Origin: Shewanella pneumatophori
GTDB lineage: Bacteria; Pseudomonadota; Gammaproteobacteria; Enterobacterales; Shewanellaceae
Reading direction: 5' to 3'
DNA: 64,000 nt
Assembly: GCF_023283895.1 (NCBI RefSeq)
Contig: NZ_JAKILB010000004.1
Coordinates: 248,001 to 312,000 of the forward strand
In this document: in pieces, positions 16,657 through 25,434 of the stretch
Layout of the letters: every line of letters starts with the position of its first letter
How positions within the stretch are numbered: the first letter of the stretch is position 1
Translations under genes and position numbers: made by a program
Notes under the pieces: model-generated
The model's database searches: none
Seen by the model: the letters and a program-made list of their open reading frames with translations, nothing else
Told to the model about the DNA's origin: nothing

Positions 16657-16884
16657 CTAAATCACTAGTTCCATATCAAGCTCGATATCGGTGCAGCCTT
16701 TTTTACAGCAAATACCTGAAATACTGTCTTCTTGGCCTTTTACAGGCAGCTTCATTGCAAGTGCTTGGTTGCACACAGGGCACAGAACAGTGTTACCTTT
16801 AAAAACGCGTTTGATAAGGTTTTTCTGTTCATTAAAAGATTTTGCTGTGGTGTCATTAATCACCGAGAAATCCATTTTTGCCAT
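16657..16884 (-). CDS. Small zinc-binding-type protein, unknown function
   Basis: The protein has 75 residues. It contains CPVC near residue 35 and CCKKGC near residue 59, four or five cysteines spaced like one zinc ribbon, followed by an acidic end (TDIELDMELVI). The N-terminal ~30 residues are charged and helical. I do not recognise the family. No convincing ribosome site lies before either candidate ATG (16884 or 16875), yet the cysteine pattern and the isolated position between genes suggest it is real. Confidence 0.6.
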   Translation of the reverse strand: MAKMDFSVINDTTAKSFNEQKNLIKRVFKGNTVLCPVCNQALAMKLPVKGQEDSISGICCKKGCTDIELDMELVI

Positions 16885-17120
16885 AGAGGTTTTGTGCCTT
16901 TGTGTTTGCTATGCACAACGAACGTTGTGCCTTAATAATGCGAGTATATCTAGGCTTTAAACGGTAATAAAGCCTTAGTAAGCGCTAAATAGGCATATTT
17001 TGATTACGCAAAAACAAAGGTCGGATATGCTGTTTGCTAATTGAGGCGAATTAACGGACTGAGTATACTAGCGCATTGTTATTTTCTGTTGGTCTTGTTA
17101 CTGCGTAAGAGAGTTAAAAA

Positions 17121-17279
17121 ATGAATGAAGAGCTACCCGTTAGTGGATTAGCTAATGCTGCTGAAGAGGTTAAGCTGGCGGTTGACCTTATCTTTCTTTT
17201 AGAGAGTAACAATATCGATACCGATGTTGCCTTAGCCGCTTTAGAAATCGTTAAACAAGACCTACAAGCTAAGCGCTAA
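17121..17279 (+). CDS. ybaM: YbaM-family small protein (DUF2496)
   Basis: This 52-residue protein is easily missed. The sequence NAAEEVKLAVDLIFLLESN, then IDTDVALAALEIVKQDLQAK, closely follows the E. coli YbaM pattern (APDDVKLAVDLIVLLE, ALDIVKRDY). The function is unknown; in enterobacteria it sits beside priC. AGAGAG lies seven bases upstream of the ATG. A DUF599 membrane protein gene follows on the same strand after 94 bases and may be co-transcribed. Confidence 0.85.
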   Translation: MNEELPVSGLANAAEEVKLAVDLIFLLESNNIDTDVALAALEIVKQDLQAKR

Positions 17280-17373
17280 TAGCAATATTGGCTATCACTT
17301 CAATAAATTGACTGCTGCAATCTTTCCGCATTACAGCGTTACTTAACATGGTTTTTCTAAAATGGAATCCTCG

Positions 17374-18093
17374 ATGGCTATTTCGTTACTCGATCTCGTT
17401 GCTCCTTTTTGTTTTATTGCGAGTTGGGTTGGCTACACCTACTTTGCTAAACGCAAGGCTAAAACAACGAATTGCATTGCCCGTTGTCTGCATCAACATC
17501 GTATTCACTGGATGCATGAGCTTATTGGCCGTGAGGTAAGGGTTGGCGAAGCTGCACTGCTTGCTAACCTTGAACGAAATATTGCTTTCTTTGCATCAAC
17601 GACCTTACTGGTATTAGCCGGTGTGTTAACCTTGTTTGCCCAAGTTGAGCGCTTAGAAGCGGTGATCGCCACAATCCCTTTTGCAGCAGAGCCAAATCAT
17701 GCCTTGGTGCAGATGAAGCTCGGCATGTTGACCTTTATCTTTATTATGGCGTTTTTCCAATTTACTTGGTCAATGCGTCAATATGGTTTTTTGAACGTGA
17801 TGGTTGGTGCTGCGCCGGTTGATAAAGAGGGCAAAAATGACAATTTACGTCGTTATGCTAAGCAGATGGCGACAGTTCAAGATCAAGCTACCCACTCTTA
17901 TAACTACGGTTTGCGCTCTTATTACTTCTCTATGGCTGCTTTATGCTGGTTCTTCCACCCTATTGCCTTTATCGCTGCCAGTATCTTTGTTGTGGTAACC
18001 CTGTACCGCCGCGAATTTAAATCTAAAGCGGTAATCGCGATTACTAAAGGGCAAGAGCTTCTCAAAGAAGAGCGTAGCAAAAAATATAGCTAG
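17374..18093 (+). CDS. DUF599-family inner-membrane protein
   Basis: The protein has 239 residues with four or five membrane helices: LLDLVAPFCFIASWVGYTYF, AFFASTTLLVLAGVLTLFA, LGMLTFIFIMAFFQFTWS and YFSMAALCWFFHPIAF, and a final helix before a basic tail. The loop LERNIAFFASTTLL and FTWSMRQYGFLNVM are DUF599 hallmarks. The function is not known. ATG at 17374 has GGA-rich sequence seven to eight bases upstream; ATG at 17362 does not. It is downstream of ybaM. Confidence 0.8.
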   Translation: MAISLLDLVAPFCFIASWVGYTYFAKRKAKTTNCIARCLHQHRIHWMHELIGREVRVGEAALLANLERNIAFFASTTLLVLAGVLTLFAQVERLEAVIATIPFAAEPNHALVQMKLGMLTFIFIMAFFQFTWSMRQYGFLNVMVGAAPVDKEGKNDNLRRYAKQMATVQDQATHSYNYGLRSYYFSMAALCWFFHPIAFIAASIFVVVTLYRREFKSKAVIAITKGQELLKEERSKKYS

Positions 18094-18120
18094 CGTTATT
18101 GCTTATCTTGCTAGCTCCCG

Positions 18121-18157
18121 AAAAGAACAAAACAAGCTGCTTATACAGCAGCTTGTT
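18121..18157 (-). terminator. Terminator of the ABC1 kinase gene, overlapping its stop codon
   Basis: AACAAGCTGC at 18131-18140 pairs with GCAGCTTGTT at 18148-18157. On the minus strand it is followed by TTTTGTTCTTTT. The stem includes the last codons of the kinase gene. Confidence 0.8.
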
Positions 18158-19481
18158 CAATATTTTGCTTATGTAGCATATCTTCAAAAATGGCATTGAC
18201 GTTAATTTTAGCCTCTAATTTAGATGCCAATAAGTACATACCTGCTAGTTTACGATGGATAAAAATCGCATCGGCAGGTGGTGTATGCCATTTGTCAGCG
18301 TTTGAGCTTATCGACATTCCAGCGGCTTTAATTCTCTGAGCTAAATTACTCGCGCCAAAGTCATAGGCTTTTTCCGCGCGCAGAGGTTCGCAAGCTTCAT
18401 AAAAAATATCCAGTATTAGTGATTTTTGAGCATCATCAATTGCGTCTCTAAAAAAGCCAATTTGTTGCGCTGCATTAGCCATAGCCACGCGGTCATTATT
18501 TTTAGCGGCGCACATTAGTGCTTTATATTGCTCAGACAAATGCTGCGGAATTTTTCTGGTCGCACCAAAATCAAGTAAAACAATTTTTTGTTGATCAGCT
18601 TGGTATTGAAAGTTGGCAAAATTAGGATCGGTTTGCATTAAGCCAAACTCAAATAGTTCTCTGAAAAATAGCGCGAGCAGTTGACTGGCCACTGTATCGC
18701 GTATCGTTTGGGTTTCATTAGCGACAGACTCGATACTTGTTCCATCTATATAATCCATCACTAAAATATCGGTTGTGCATAATGTGGTTATTGGGGCTGG
18801 GATAACAAAATGCGGGTCGTCAGCAAGTAGCGTTCGGTAGCTATTGAGCATCTGGAGTTCAATTTGATAATCGGCTTCGCTATGCAGCTGTTTCTTTGCC
18901 TCATTTAGTAAGTTATCAAACTGCACATTTTGTGGGACTAACTTAGATAAGCGCAGTAAAGAGGCGACATTATCTATATCGCTATCTATGCTGTTACGGA
19001 TCCCAGGGTATTGAATTTTTACCGCGAGCTTACTGCCATTTGCTAGGGTTGCTTGATGCACTTGGCCGATTGATGCCGCGGCAAAAGGGCGCAGTTCAAA
19101 ATGGGCAAAAGGTGCTAACCAGTCTTCGCCCCAGTTACATTTTAAGATATCGATGAGCTGCTTATGAGGCATCACTTTCGCTTCTGCACGTAGCTTAGAT
19201 AACAGCTCGCTTAATTCCTTTGGCATTAACTCACCGGAGTCCATCGACAACATTTGGCCGACTTTCATCGCCGCGCCGCGCATCTGTGACAGTTTGTCAG
19301 CAACATGAGTTATATTTTGAGGAGTTAACACTAAATCTTGCAGTTTAGGTGCTTGGCCTTGGCTGAGTTTTTTCGCGCCTTCAAACAGTACATTTCCGGC
19401 AACACGAGAGGCCAAACCGCCCAAAGAAGATAATCGCGACAGGCGGCTGGCTGGTACTTTTGCAGTTTGGGAGCTTTTCAT
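18141..19481 (-). CDS. ABC1/ADCK (UbiB/COQ8-like) atypical kinase
   Basis: The protein has 446 residues. It shows the UbiB-family pattern: KxGQ motif (MKVGQML, Lys73-Gln76), Ala-rich loop AAASIGQVH replacing the usual glycine loop at ~134-142, the ATP lysine in LAVKIQYPG (Lys155), VMDYIDG, the catalytic block TDPNFANF and LLDFGA for Mg2+. UbiB/COQ8 proteins are ATPases assisting ubiquinone biosynthesis or lipid handling. This one is not in a ubi operon and lacks the C-terminal membrane helices of UbiB, so it is probably a paralogue resembling eukaryotic ADCK3. GAGG lies seven bases before the ATG. Confidence 0.85.
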   Translation of the reverse strand: MKSSQTAKVPASRLSRLSSLGGLASRVAGNVLFEGAKKLSQGQAPKLQDLVLTPQNITHVADKLSQMRGAAMKVGQMLSMDSGELMPKELSELLSKLRAEAKVMPHKQLIDILKCNWGEDWLAPFAHFELRPFAAASIGQVHQATLANGSKLAVKIQYPGIRNSIDSDIDNVASLLRLSKLVPQNVQFDNLLNEAKKQLHSEADYQIELQMLNSYRTLLADDPHFVIPAPITTLCTTDILVMDYIDGTSIESVANETQTIRDTVASQLLALFFRELFEFGLMQTDPNFANFQYQADQQKIVLLDFGATRKIPQHLSEQYKALMCAAKNNDRVAMANAAQQIGFFRDAIDDAQKSLILDIFYEACEPLRAEKAYDFGASNLAQRIKAAGMSISSNADKWHTPPADAIFIHRKLAGMYLLASKLEAKINVNAIFEDMLHKQNIEQAAV

Positions 19482-19707
19482 TTTATAACCTCATATGAAA
19501 CCAAGTTACTGACTATGTTTTATTTAATGACAGTTATCAATACGCCATAAAATCAATAAAGATCAAGCAAAGCAGGCATAAGAACACTTAGAAAAAATCG
19601 CTACTAAATAAGATTTGTTTTGGGTTATAGATTAATTGGTTCTTGGTGTGGTGCTGTTTATCCTATAGTATTGCCGGCTATTTTTAGATACGGATAAGGT
19701 CTGAGTT

Positions 19708-21108
19708 TTGCACACTATTGAGCAGTTAATGTCGGGACAATTACAAGGCTGTAAGCGCCTACAAATTGCAGCAGGTTTAACCGAGTTTCCTCAAGCCATT
19801 TTTAACTTGGCTGATAGCCTTGAAGTTCTCGATTTATCTGACAATAACTTAAGTGAACTGCCTGATGATTTAGACCAGCTAACTCAGCTAAAAATTCTAT
19901 TTTTAACTAATAATAACTTTGATTCAGTGCCGTCGGTACTGGCTCGTTGCCCTAAGCTTGAAATGATTAGCTTTAAATCTAATAAGCTAACATCGGTGCC
20001 TGAGCAGTCATTACCAGAGCAAACGCGCTGGCTTATTTTGACTGACAATCAAATCGAGTCTTTACCTGAAGACATGGGGCGTTTGTATCGACTACAAAAG
20101 TTAGCTCTTGCTGGCAACAAGTTAACTTCTTTGCCAGACAGCATGGCGGATTGTAAGCAGTTAGGCCTAGCTCGCCTGTCTGCTAATGCGATGACTAGTT
20201 TGCCAAATTGGTTGTTTCAATTGCCAAAGCTTAGCTGGCTTGCCATTGATGGCAATCCTATTGCTAACGCAGGTTCTTCTGGGATTAAAGCGATTACCAA
20301 AGATGCCACAGTTGCAAGTGTTAGCTCTGAGGCCATTGAACTACAACAAGTGATTGGTCAAGGCGCATCAGGTGTGATTTATCGTGCTCAATGGCTGACT
20401 CAACCTGCTGAATTAGCCGGGACAAGTCTTGATATCGCCGTAAAAGTTTTCAAAGGTGAGGTGACCAGCGATGGTTTCCCTGAAAACGAGTTGGCAAATT
20501 GCTTACAGGCTGGGCAGCACCCCAATCTAATTAAGGTTATTGCGCAGATTAATGAAGCGGATAAAGCGGCATTGGTGATGGAGCTCATACCTAATCAATA
20601 TCAGAATTTAGGTTTACCACCATCATTAGAAACTTGTACCAGAGATACTTTTTCAGCCGAAACTCAATTTGAACTGCTGACCATTTTAAAAATGGTTGCG
20701 CAGATGGCATCAGGCCTGAAGCATTTACACCAAAACCAAGTCAGCCATGGTGATATTTATGCTCATAACACTATGTATAACGCTAATGCAGATATTTTGT
20801 TTGGAGACTTTGGCGCAGCAACTAATTTGAGTTTATTGCCACAATTACAAAGAGAAGCAATGGAAGGCATTGAAGTGAGTGCGTTAGGTTGCTTTATTGA
20901 AGATCTTATTCGTCACTGCTTAGTGACGACTGAAAAAGCGCAGTATTTGGCAGGTGAACAAGCTACGCAAGTATTAGCTAAATTAAATGCATTAGCTGCC
21001 GATTGCGTGCAGCCTAATGTAGCACTGCGCCCGCGCTTTGAAGAGATTGAACAGTTAATACAGCAATATATTTGCCAGTTAACCTCTGAAACAGAACTCA
21101 CCATTTAA
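19708..21108 (+). CDS. Leucine-rich repeat protein fused to a Ser/Thr kinase-like domain
   Basis: The protein has 466 residues. Residues ~15-190 hold about six or seven LRRs of the SDS22/PIRL type (LEVLDLSDNNLSELP, WLILTDNQIESLP, LQKLALAGNKLTSLP). Residues ~205-460 form a protein-kinase fold with glycine loop IGQGASGVIY, ATP lysine in IAVKVFKGE, catalytic loop HGDIYAHNTMYN and DFGAA. The HGD replaces the usual HRD. It starts at TTG 19708 with AAGG about nine bases upstream; ATG at 19729 is the alternative. LRR-kinase fusions are unusual in bacteria outside this group. Targets are unknown. Confidence 0.85.
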   Translation: MHTIEQLMSGQLQGCKRLQIAAGLTEFPQAIFNLADSLEVLDLSDNNLSELPDDLDQLTQLKILFLTNNNFDSVPSVLARCPKLEMISFKSNKLTSVPEQSLPEQTRWLILTDNQIESLPEDMGRLYRLQKLALAGNKLTSLPDSMADCKQLGLARLSANAMTSLPNWLFQLPKLSWLAIDGNPIANAGSSGIKAITKDATVASVSSEAIELQQVIGQGASGVIYRAQWLTQPAELAGTSLDIAVKVFKGEVTSDGFPENELANCLQAGQHPNLIKVIAQINEADKAALVMELIPNQYQNLGLPPSLETCTRDTFSAETQFELLTILKMVAQMASGLKHLHQNQVSHGDIYAHNTMYNANADILFGDFGAATNLSLLPQLQREAMEGIEVSALGCFIEDLIRHCLVTTEKAQYLAGEQATQVLAKLNALAADCVQPNVALRPRFEEIEQLIQQYICQLTSETELTI

Positions 21109-21126
21109 TTGCTATTTAAGCTTGAT

Positions 21127-21162
21127 AAAAATGCCGCTAACGAACATGTAGCGGCATTTTTT
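21127..21162. terminator. Bidirectional terminator between LRR-kinase and DUF3300 genes
   Basis: A 9-bp stem, ATGCCGCTA and TAGCGGCAT, is flanked by A and T runs on both sides, serving both convergent genes. Confidence 0.9.
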
Positions 21163-21176
21163 ATAGGTAAAACACA

Positions 21177-22388
21177 TCAATCTTTTCTCGCTTTGTGTTG
21201 GTTGTGGCTGCGGGAAGCTGGCCTCGGTCTGTGAGTCTGTTTTTGAGAGCTTTTATGTTTTTGTGTATTGGAAGCTCTATGCTCTTGCCTATGTGTTTTA
21301 GTTGTTTTATAAGGCGTTTTATGCTGCTGAACGCTATGTGGCTTGTTTACTCGCGACCTTTTGCTGTGCTGGTTAAATTGCGTGTTTTGTGATTGTTTAT
21401 ATGACTTTTGGTTTAGCCTAGTATTTGCGTGTAGCTTACTATGCAACTGTTGCTCACGTTTACGCTGCACTTTATCTCGTGTATTGGGACTTATAGCCTT
21501 GTTTGATACGCGGATAGGGTGATGACTTTTATATTTATGTCTTAAAGCGCCATTACTGTATGCCACGCCGCGTCTGTGATGTGGCTTATGTGCCCAACGT
21601 TTTGAGCCATGACTAGTGACAATTCGGCCGCGGTGACGGTATCTGTGTGAGTTATGGTGATGCACTACAACCACATGGCGCTTATGCCAATGGAACGCGC
21701 TAAAGTAATAGTTAAAGCTAATGTGCACGCCGGCGCGCCAATAAAAATGGCCATAACTTGGTCTGACATATCCTGGGTAAACCGCCCAATACACTGGCGG
21801 GTAGCGATACCAACGCCAATAACCGTAAACTGTTCTTGGGTCGTAGTAGGGCACGTAAACAATTTCTTTGCGTACCGGCTCAATAATGATCTGATTACTC
21901 ACACGAGTGACTTGCATGTTTTCCATCTGCTCAAGGCTATTGGCATTGTCAGCCTCCAGCCTCAACATTTGAATACTGGCAAGCACTTGAGCTTCATCTT
22001 GTAAAAAAGCGTCACCCAATGACTGGGTCCAATCAAGATCTTCACTGAGTTTTTGCAGTACATTGGGAAACGCAATCAGCGCAACCACACTTGGGTCCCA
22101 ATCTTTATCCTGTGCTCTATCGATTTGTTTTTGGGTCGATAAGTGCTGTTTTGATTGTTGCCAACGATGTGCTTGAACCACTTCAAGCGGGTAGGTAGCG
22201 GCAATCAGAATATGGGTCAATAAACTATCGGGATAAAGGGCGATCGGTGCCAGCATCTGTGCAAGTTGTCCCTCACTATATTGAGTTTGCTCAAGCTGGT
22301 TTTGCTCGGCGTTGACGGCAGTCACTGGCATTATCAAAGGCATAGCGATAACAAGTGACAGGTAACACCATTTTTTGAGTGTGTTCAT
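21177..22388 (-). CDS. DUF3300 exported protein with His/basic-rich tail
   Basis: The protein has 403 residues. A signal peptide ends near residue 27 (TAVNA). The DUF3300 core follows: LAQMLAPIALYPDSLLTHILIAATYPLEVV, DWDPSVVALIAFP, EIVYVPYYDPRTVYG with a YPPVYWAVYPGY aromatic stretch. The last ~190 residues are very rich in His, Lys, Arg, Gln and Ser (HKRHVVVVHHHNSHRYRHRG), probably disordered and able to bind metal or polyanions. The function is unknown. GGGAG precedes the ATG, and an inverted repeat sits immediately upstream of it. Confidence 0.8.
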   Translation of the reverse strand: MNTLKKWCYLSLVIAMPLIMPVTAVNAEQNQLEQTQYSEGQLAQMLAPIALYPDSLLTHILIAATYPLEVVQAHRWQQSKQHLSTQKQIDRAQDKDWDPSVVALIAFPNVLQKLSEDLDWTQSLGDAFLQDEAQVLASIQMLRLEADNANSLEQMENMQVTRVSNQIIIEPVRKEIVYVPYYDPRTVYGYWRWYRYPPVYWAVYPGYVRPSYGHFYWRAGVHISFNYYFSAFHWHKRHVVVVHHHNSHRYRHRGRIVTSHGSKRWAHKPHHRRGVAYSNGALRHKYKSHHPIRVSNKAISPNTRDKVQRKREQQLHSKLHANTRLNQKSYKQSQNTQFNQHSKRSRVNKPHSVQQHKTPYKTTKTHRQEHRASNTQKHKSSQKQTHRPRPASRSHNQHKARKD

Positions 22389-22400
22389 GTGAACTCCCGA

Positions 22401-22432
22401 CCTTTTTATACGTTAGCAGCAGTATAAAAAGG
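22401..22432 (-). promoter_or_regulatory. Perfect 11-bp inverted repeat at the DUF3300 ribosome site
   Basis: CCTTTTTATAC at 22401-22411 and GTATAAAAAGG at 22422-22432 are exact inverted copies with a 10-nt spacer. On the minus strand the hairpin ends two to three bases before the GGGAG ribosome site, so it could act as an operator or an RNA switch. Confidence 0.5.
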
Positions 22433-22539
22433 CCAAGATGAACAGAAGCTGAAAGCCTAAAATGACACGAAAAGTGATATCAATTAGTTTGCCAAAAACG
22501 TTCTGAGTAGAGCTACTCTTATACTAATTGGTACCAGTA

Positions 22540-24075
22540 TTAAACCGCAAAGATAAGCTGAAACTTAGCACCGCCGAGCGCTGTTGAGCGGCTAACAGTT
22601 AGTTGGCCTTGATAGCTATCAACTAAGTCGCGCACAATCGCCAGGCCTATGCCGTGACCTTGCTGATAAGTGTCGGCACGAGTGCCACGTTCAAATATTT
22701 GTGTATGCAGTGCTTCGTCTATTCCCATGCCGTCATCTTCAATGGTAATAATAAGCTGAGCCTGCTCTGTTTTTACCTGAAGCAACACTTGGGCGTTTGC
22801 CGCTTTACAGGCGTTATCTAACAGGTTGCCAAGGATCTCGGTTAAGTCGCTCGCATCACCCTTGAAAACCGCATTTCTATCAACATCTTCAGTGATGGTT
22901 ATCCTTGGCTGGCAGTATATTTTTGGCAGGTTACGAACCAGCTTGTCTGACACTTCAACCACAGCAACACCCAAGTGCCACGCTGAACCTGCAGCGGACT
23001 GAGCGCGTTTAAGCTGGTGGCCGATAATGCGGTTGATTTGGTTAACTTGTTCAAACGACTGTGGGCTTAAGTCTTTTTGACTTTGAATAACCGCTAAAGG
23101 TGTTTTTAAACTGTGGGCGAGATCGGCTAAGGCATTTCGATAACGTTTACGCTGATTTTGCTCTGTAATGAGCAAGGTATTCAGTTGCTTTGCCACAGCG
23201 TTAAGTTCGGTTGGGTAGTGCTCGTCTAATTGCTTAGCATGGCCGTTTTCAATAGCGGTTAATTCACGTTGCAACCGAGTCAATGGTTTTAACGTCCACC
23301 ATAGCCACAATAATTGAATCGAGAGTAGAGCGGTCATTAAAATCAGTAACCAGCGCCAAAGCTGCTGATTAAATGCCTCTACCTGCAGCTGATAATCGCT
23401 TTGGTCTTTGATGATATAAACGGTAAAGGGAAAGCGTGTGAGCTGCGGCTGCCCCAGTTTGTTGAGCCGCTCCGTTTCAAAGCTGGCACTAAAGCCGTAA
23501 ACCAAGTGCGGTTCACCGTTAAGCATAATCTCACTAAACTGGCCTTGGCCTTTTTCTGGTTGTGGAAACATCGCTGCGGTATGAACCGCAGTCGTAATCG
23601 CAGCTGACAAATCGATACCAAGTAGAGAGTTTGAGCGCCATGCAACTTTGCGGGCACTGTTGTTTGACGGATTGGTTTGCTGTACGAGTGTTGTAGGCTG
23701 ATTCTCGACAGCCTTGCTTTCGATAGCGTTATTTTCGACAAGTTTGGCCGCCGTTGTATCAGTAGCCAGAGGCGCGCTTGGTTTTACAGGAACCGTGATT
23801 AGCGCATATAAACCGGATTGAATCACATTGAACTGATTTTCTAACAGTACTTCAGGCATTAATAGCTGTTGGTTATCGACTTCGGTCACCGCTAAAATCG
23901 AATAAACATAGGCTTTGAGTTCTTTGACTGAGGCGCTTTTGACTTGCAGTTTAAACGCATCATTTAGGGTGACTCCAACAATGGGTAATAACACTAACAC
24001 CAGCAGCATCGCACTGATTATAAGGCGCGCCTTTAATGAATGCATAAGTAGAGGCAAACGCTTAATCCGATGCAT
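22540..24075 (-). CDS. PhoQ-like sensor histidine kinase
   Basis: The protein has 511 residues. There are two membrane helices (~15-33 and ~242-262) with a ~200-residue periplasmic sensor between them, then HAMP-like sequence (LQRELTAIENGHAKQ). The H box is LADLAHSLKTPLAVIQ with His near 321, the N box LGNLLDNACKAAN, and the G box DDGMGIDEALHTQIFERG plus GHGIGLAIVRDLV. It lies three bases behind a PhoP-like regulator. The periplasmic part carries a low-complexity Ala/Val/Asn/Thr stretch and is not obviously the acidic PhoQ patch, so the ligand is open. Confidence 0.85.
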   Translation of the reverse strand: MHRIKRLPLLMHSLKARLIISAMLLVLVLLPIVGVTLNDAFKLQVKSASVKELKAYVYSILAVTEVDNQQLLMPEVLLENQFNVIQSGLYALITVPVKPSAPLATDTTAAKLVENNAIESKAVENQPTTLVQQTNPSNNSARKVAWRSNSLLGIDLSAAITTAVHTAAMFPQPEKGQGQFSEIMLNGEPHLVYGFSASFETERLNKLGQPQLTRFPFTVYIIKDQSDYQLQVEAFNQQLWRWLLILMTALLSIQLLWLWWTLKPLTRLQRELTAIENGHAKQLDEHYPTELNAVAKQLNTLLITEQNQRKRYRNALADLAHSLKTPLAVIQSQKDLSPQSFEQVNQINRIIGHQLKRAQSAAGSAWHLGVAVVEVSDKLVRNLPKIYCQPRITITEDVDRNAVFKGDASDLTEILGNLLDNACKAANAQVLLQVKTEQAQLIITIEDDGMGIDEALHTQIFERGTRADTYQQGHGIGLAIVRDLVDSYQGQLTVSRSTALGGAKFQLIFAV

Positions 24076-24078
24076 TGG

Positions 24079-24765
24079 TTAACTGCTGTGATTGCTTAGA
24101 GAGACAAGGCGATAGCCTTGACCACGAAGAGTTTCAATCAGGCCGAGCTGATTGTCTGGGTCGAGTTTTTTGCGCAAACGCCGAATAAATACCTCAATCA
24201 CGTTTGAATCTAAATCAAAATCTTGATCGTAAATATGCTCTGTTAGTACGGTTTTTGATTTCACTTCACCGATATGCAGCATTAAGTATTCAAACAGTTT
24301 GTATTCAGAGCCACTTAAATTAATGGCTTGTCCCGACTTAGTTAGCTCAAGGCTGCTGGTGTTTAAGCTAAATGGGCCATTGGTAATAATAGGGCTGGCT
24401 TTGCCGGCAGAGCGGCGGATAAGTGCTTTTAGGCGCGCAACTAATTCTTGTGGATGAAACGGCTTAGTCAGGTAGTCATCAGCGCCTGCATCTAAGCCTG
24501 CAACTTTATCTTGCCAGCTATCACGGGCGGTTAAAATAAGAATAGGAAAACCAATCTCAAGCGCTCTTAACTGGGTAATAAGCGCGATACCATCAAGCTT
24601 AGGCAGACCAACATCAATAATCGCAGCATCGTAGTTATATTCGCGGCCTTGAAACAGACCAATTTCTCCGTCATCGGCGGTATCGACTGTGTAATTAGCA
24701 TCAATAAGGTGCTGTTTTAGATTAGACTGCAGCTCTAAATCATCTTCAACTAATAACAATCTCAT
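24079..24765 (-). CDS. PhoP-like OmpR-family response regulator
   Basis: The protein has 228 residues. The receiver domain has acidic pocket VEDD, phospho-acceptor Asp51 (IIDVGLPKLDG), Thr in ILTARDSWQDKV and Lys in DYLTKPFHP. The C-terminal winged helix (~125-225) contains LSGSEYKLFEYLML and the recognition helix DSNVIEVFIRRLRKKL. The stretch LTARDSWQDKV is nearly identical to PhoP. AAGGAG lies six bases before the ATG. It heads a pair with the kinase downstream, and a PepSY gene lies upstream on the same strand, as in many PhoPQ loci. Confidence 0.9.
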   Translation of the reverse strand: MRLLLVEDDLELQSNLKQHLIDANYTVDTADDGEIGLFQGREYNYDAAIIDVGLPKLDGIALITQLRALEIGFPILILTARDSWQDKVAGLDAGADDYLTKPFHPQELVARLKALIRRSAGKASPIITNGPFSLNTSSLELTKSGQAINLSGSEYKLFEYLMLHIGEVKSKTVLTEHIYDQDFDLDSNVIEVFIRRLRKKLDPDNQLGLIETLRGQGYRLVSLSNHSS

Positions 24766-24822
24766 GCTCTGGCTCCTTGTTGTGCGGTGTGTTAATAGGG
24801 CTTTATCTGCAATAACCTTTAG

Positions 24823-25140
24823 TTAGTTGCGAGAAACACGACCTGTTTTGGCATCGACTTTGACATAAAACACCACCCCGTCATTCGACAGTAGCTTTAC
24901 GCTATAACCAGGATTGCCATTAACCCGACTAGACTGCACTTTTAGCACTTTGCCGCGGTACTGACGTTTCGCCAACTGTACAGCCTGCTCTTTACTGTTG
25001 ACCTTTAATTTTTGCTGCTGTTTGTTTGCATTCATTGCCACTGCTGACAGCGCAGTATAACCATGCACACTAGCCGCCATGACAGGGGAGGCTGTGCAAA
25101 GTGAAAGTGCGACCAAGATAGTAAATAAAGCAGTTTTCAT
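24823..25140 (-). CDS. Exported PepSY-domain protein
   Basis: The protein has 105 residues from ATG 25140. A signal peptide (FTILVALSLCTASPVMAA) precedes a single PepSY domain: VNSKEQAVQLAKRQYRGKVLKVQSSR, then GYSVKLLSNDGVVFYVKVDAKTG. PepSY domains often act as periplasmic inhibitors of proteases or modulators of sensors. Its position 57 bases before the PhoP-like gene, same strand, suggests it is part of the operon and may tune the kinase. A TTG at 25152 could add four residues but has no ribosome site. Confidence 0.85.
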   Translation of the reverse strand: MKTALFTILVALSLCTASPVMAASVHGYTALSAVAMNANKQQQKLKVNSKEQAVQLAKRQYRGKVLKVQSSRVNGNPGYSVKLLSNDGVVFYVKVDAKTGRVSRN

Positions 25141-25217
25141 TAACGCTACCAAAGAGTTGAGATACAGCCAGTTTAAAAGATCCTATTCGATTAGTCATTA
25201 GCTTGACCTATGCTAAA

Positions 25218-25300
25218 GCCAAGGCTTAGATATGACTCAGATATGCCAAGGTCTAGATAAGTATAAGGCGAGAACTATCCTGTCGATGCCAAGTTAGGCC
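25218..25300 (-). promoter_or_regulatory. Three direct GCCAAG repeats upstream of the PepSY/PhoP/PhoQ-like operon
   Basis: GCCAAGGCTTAGA at 25218-25230 and GCCAAGGTCTAGA at 25245-25257 are near identical, 27 bases apart. A third partial copy, GCCAAGTTAG, starts at 25288 and is followed by ATAGATA. Position 80-150 bases before the operon suits operator sites. They do not match the enterobacterial PhoP box. Confidence 0.45.
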
Positions 25301-25434
25301 ATAGATATACATAAGGTTAGATGAACATTCGCTGAATGCGGTTAGTTCGGTTGTAGGTAGTTTATGGAGTGAGCTTTGAGGTCGCACAGAAAAGGCAACG
25401 GCTCATAGTTGAACCTTAATACAAGTTCACCTGT

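Noticed and set aside
21654..22004. 116-codon plus-strand frame opposite DUF3300
   Set aside because: It is a by-product of the His/Tyr-rich coding sequence on the other strand.
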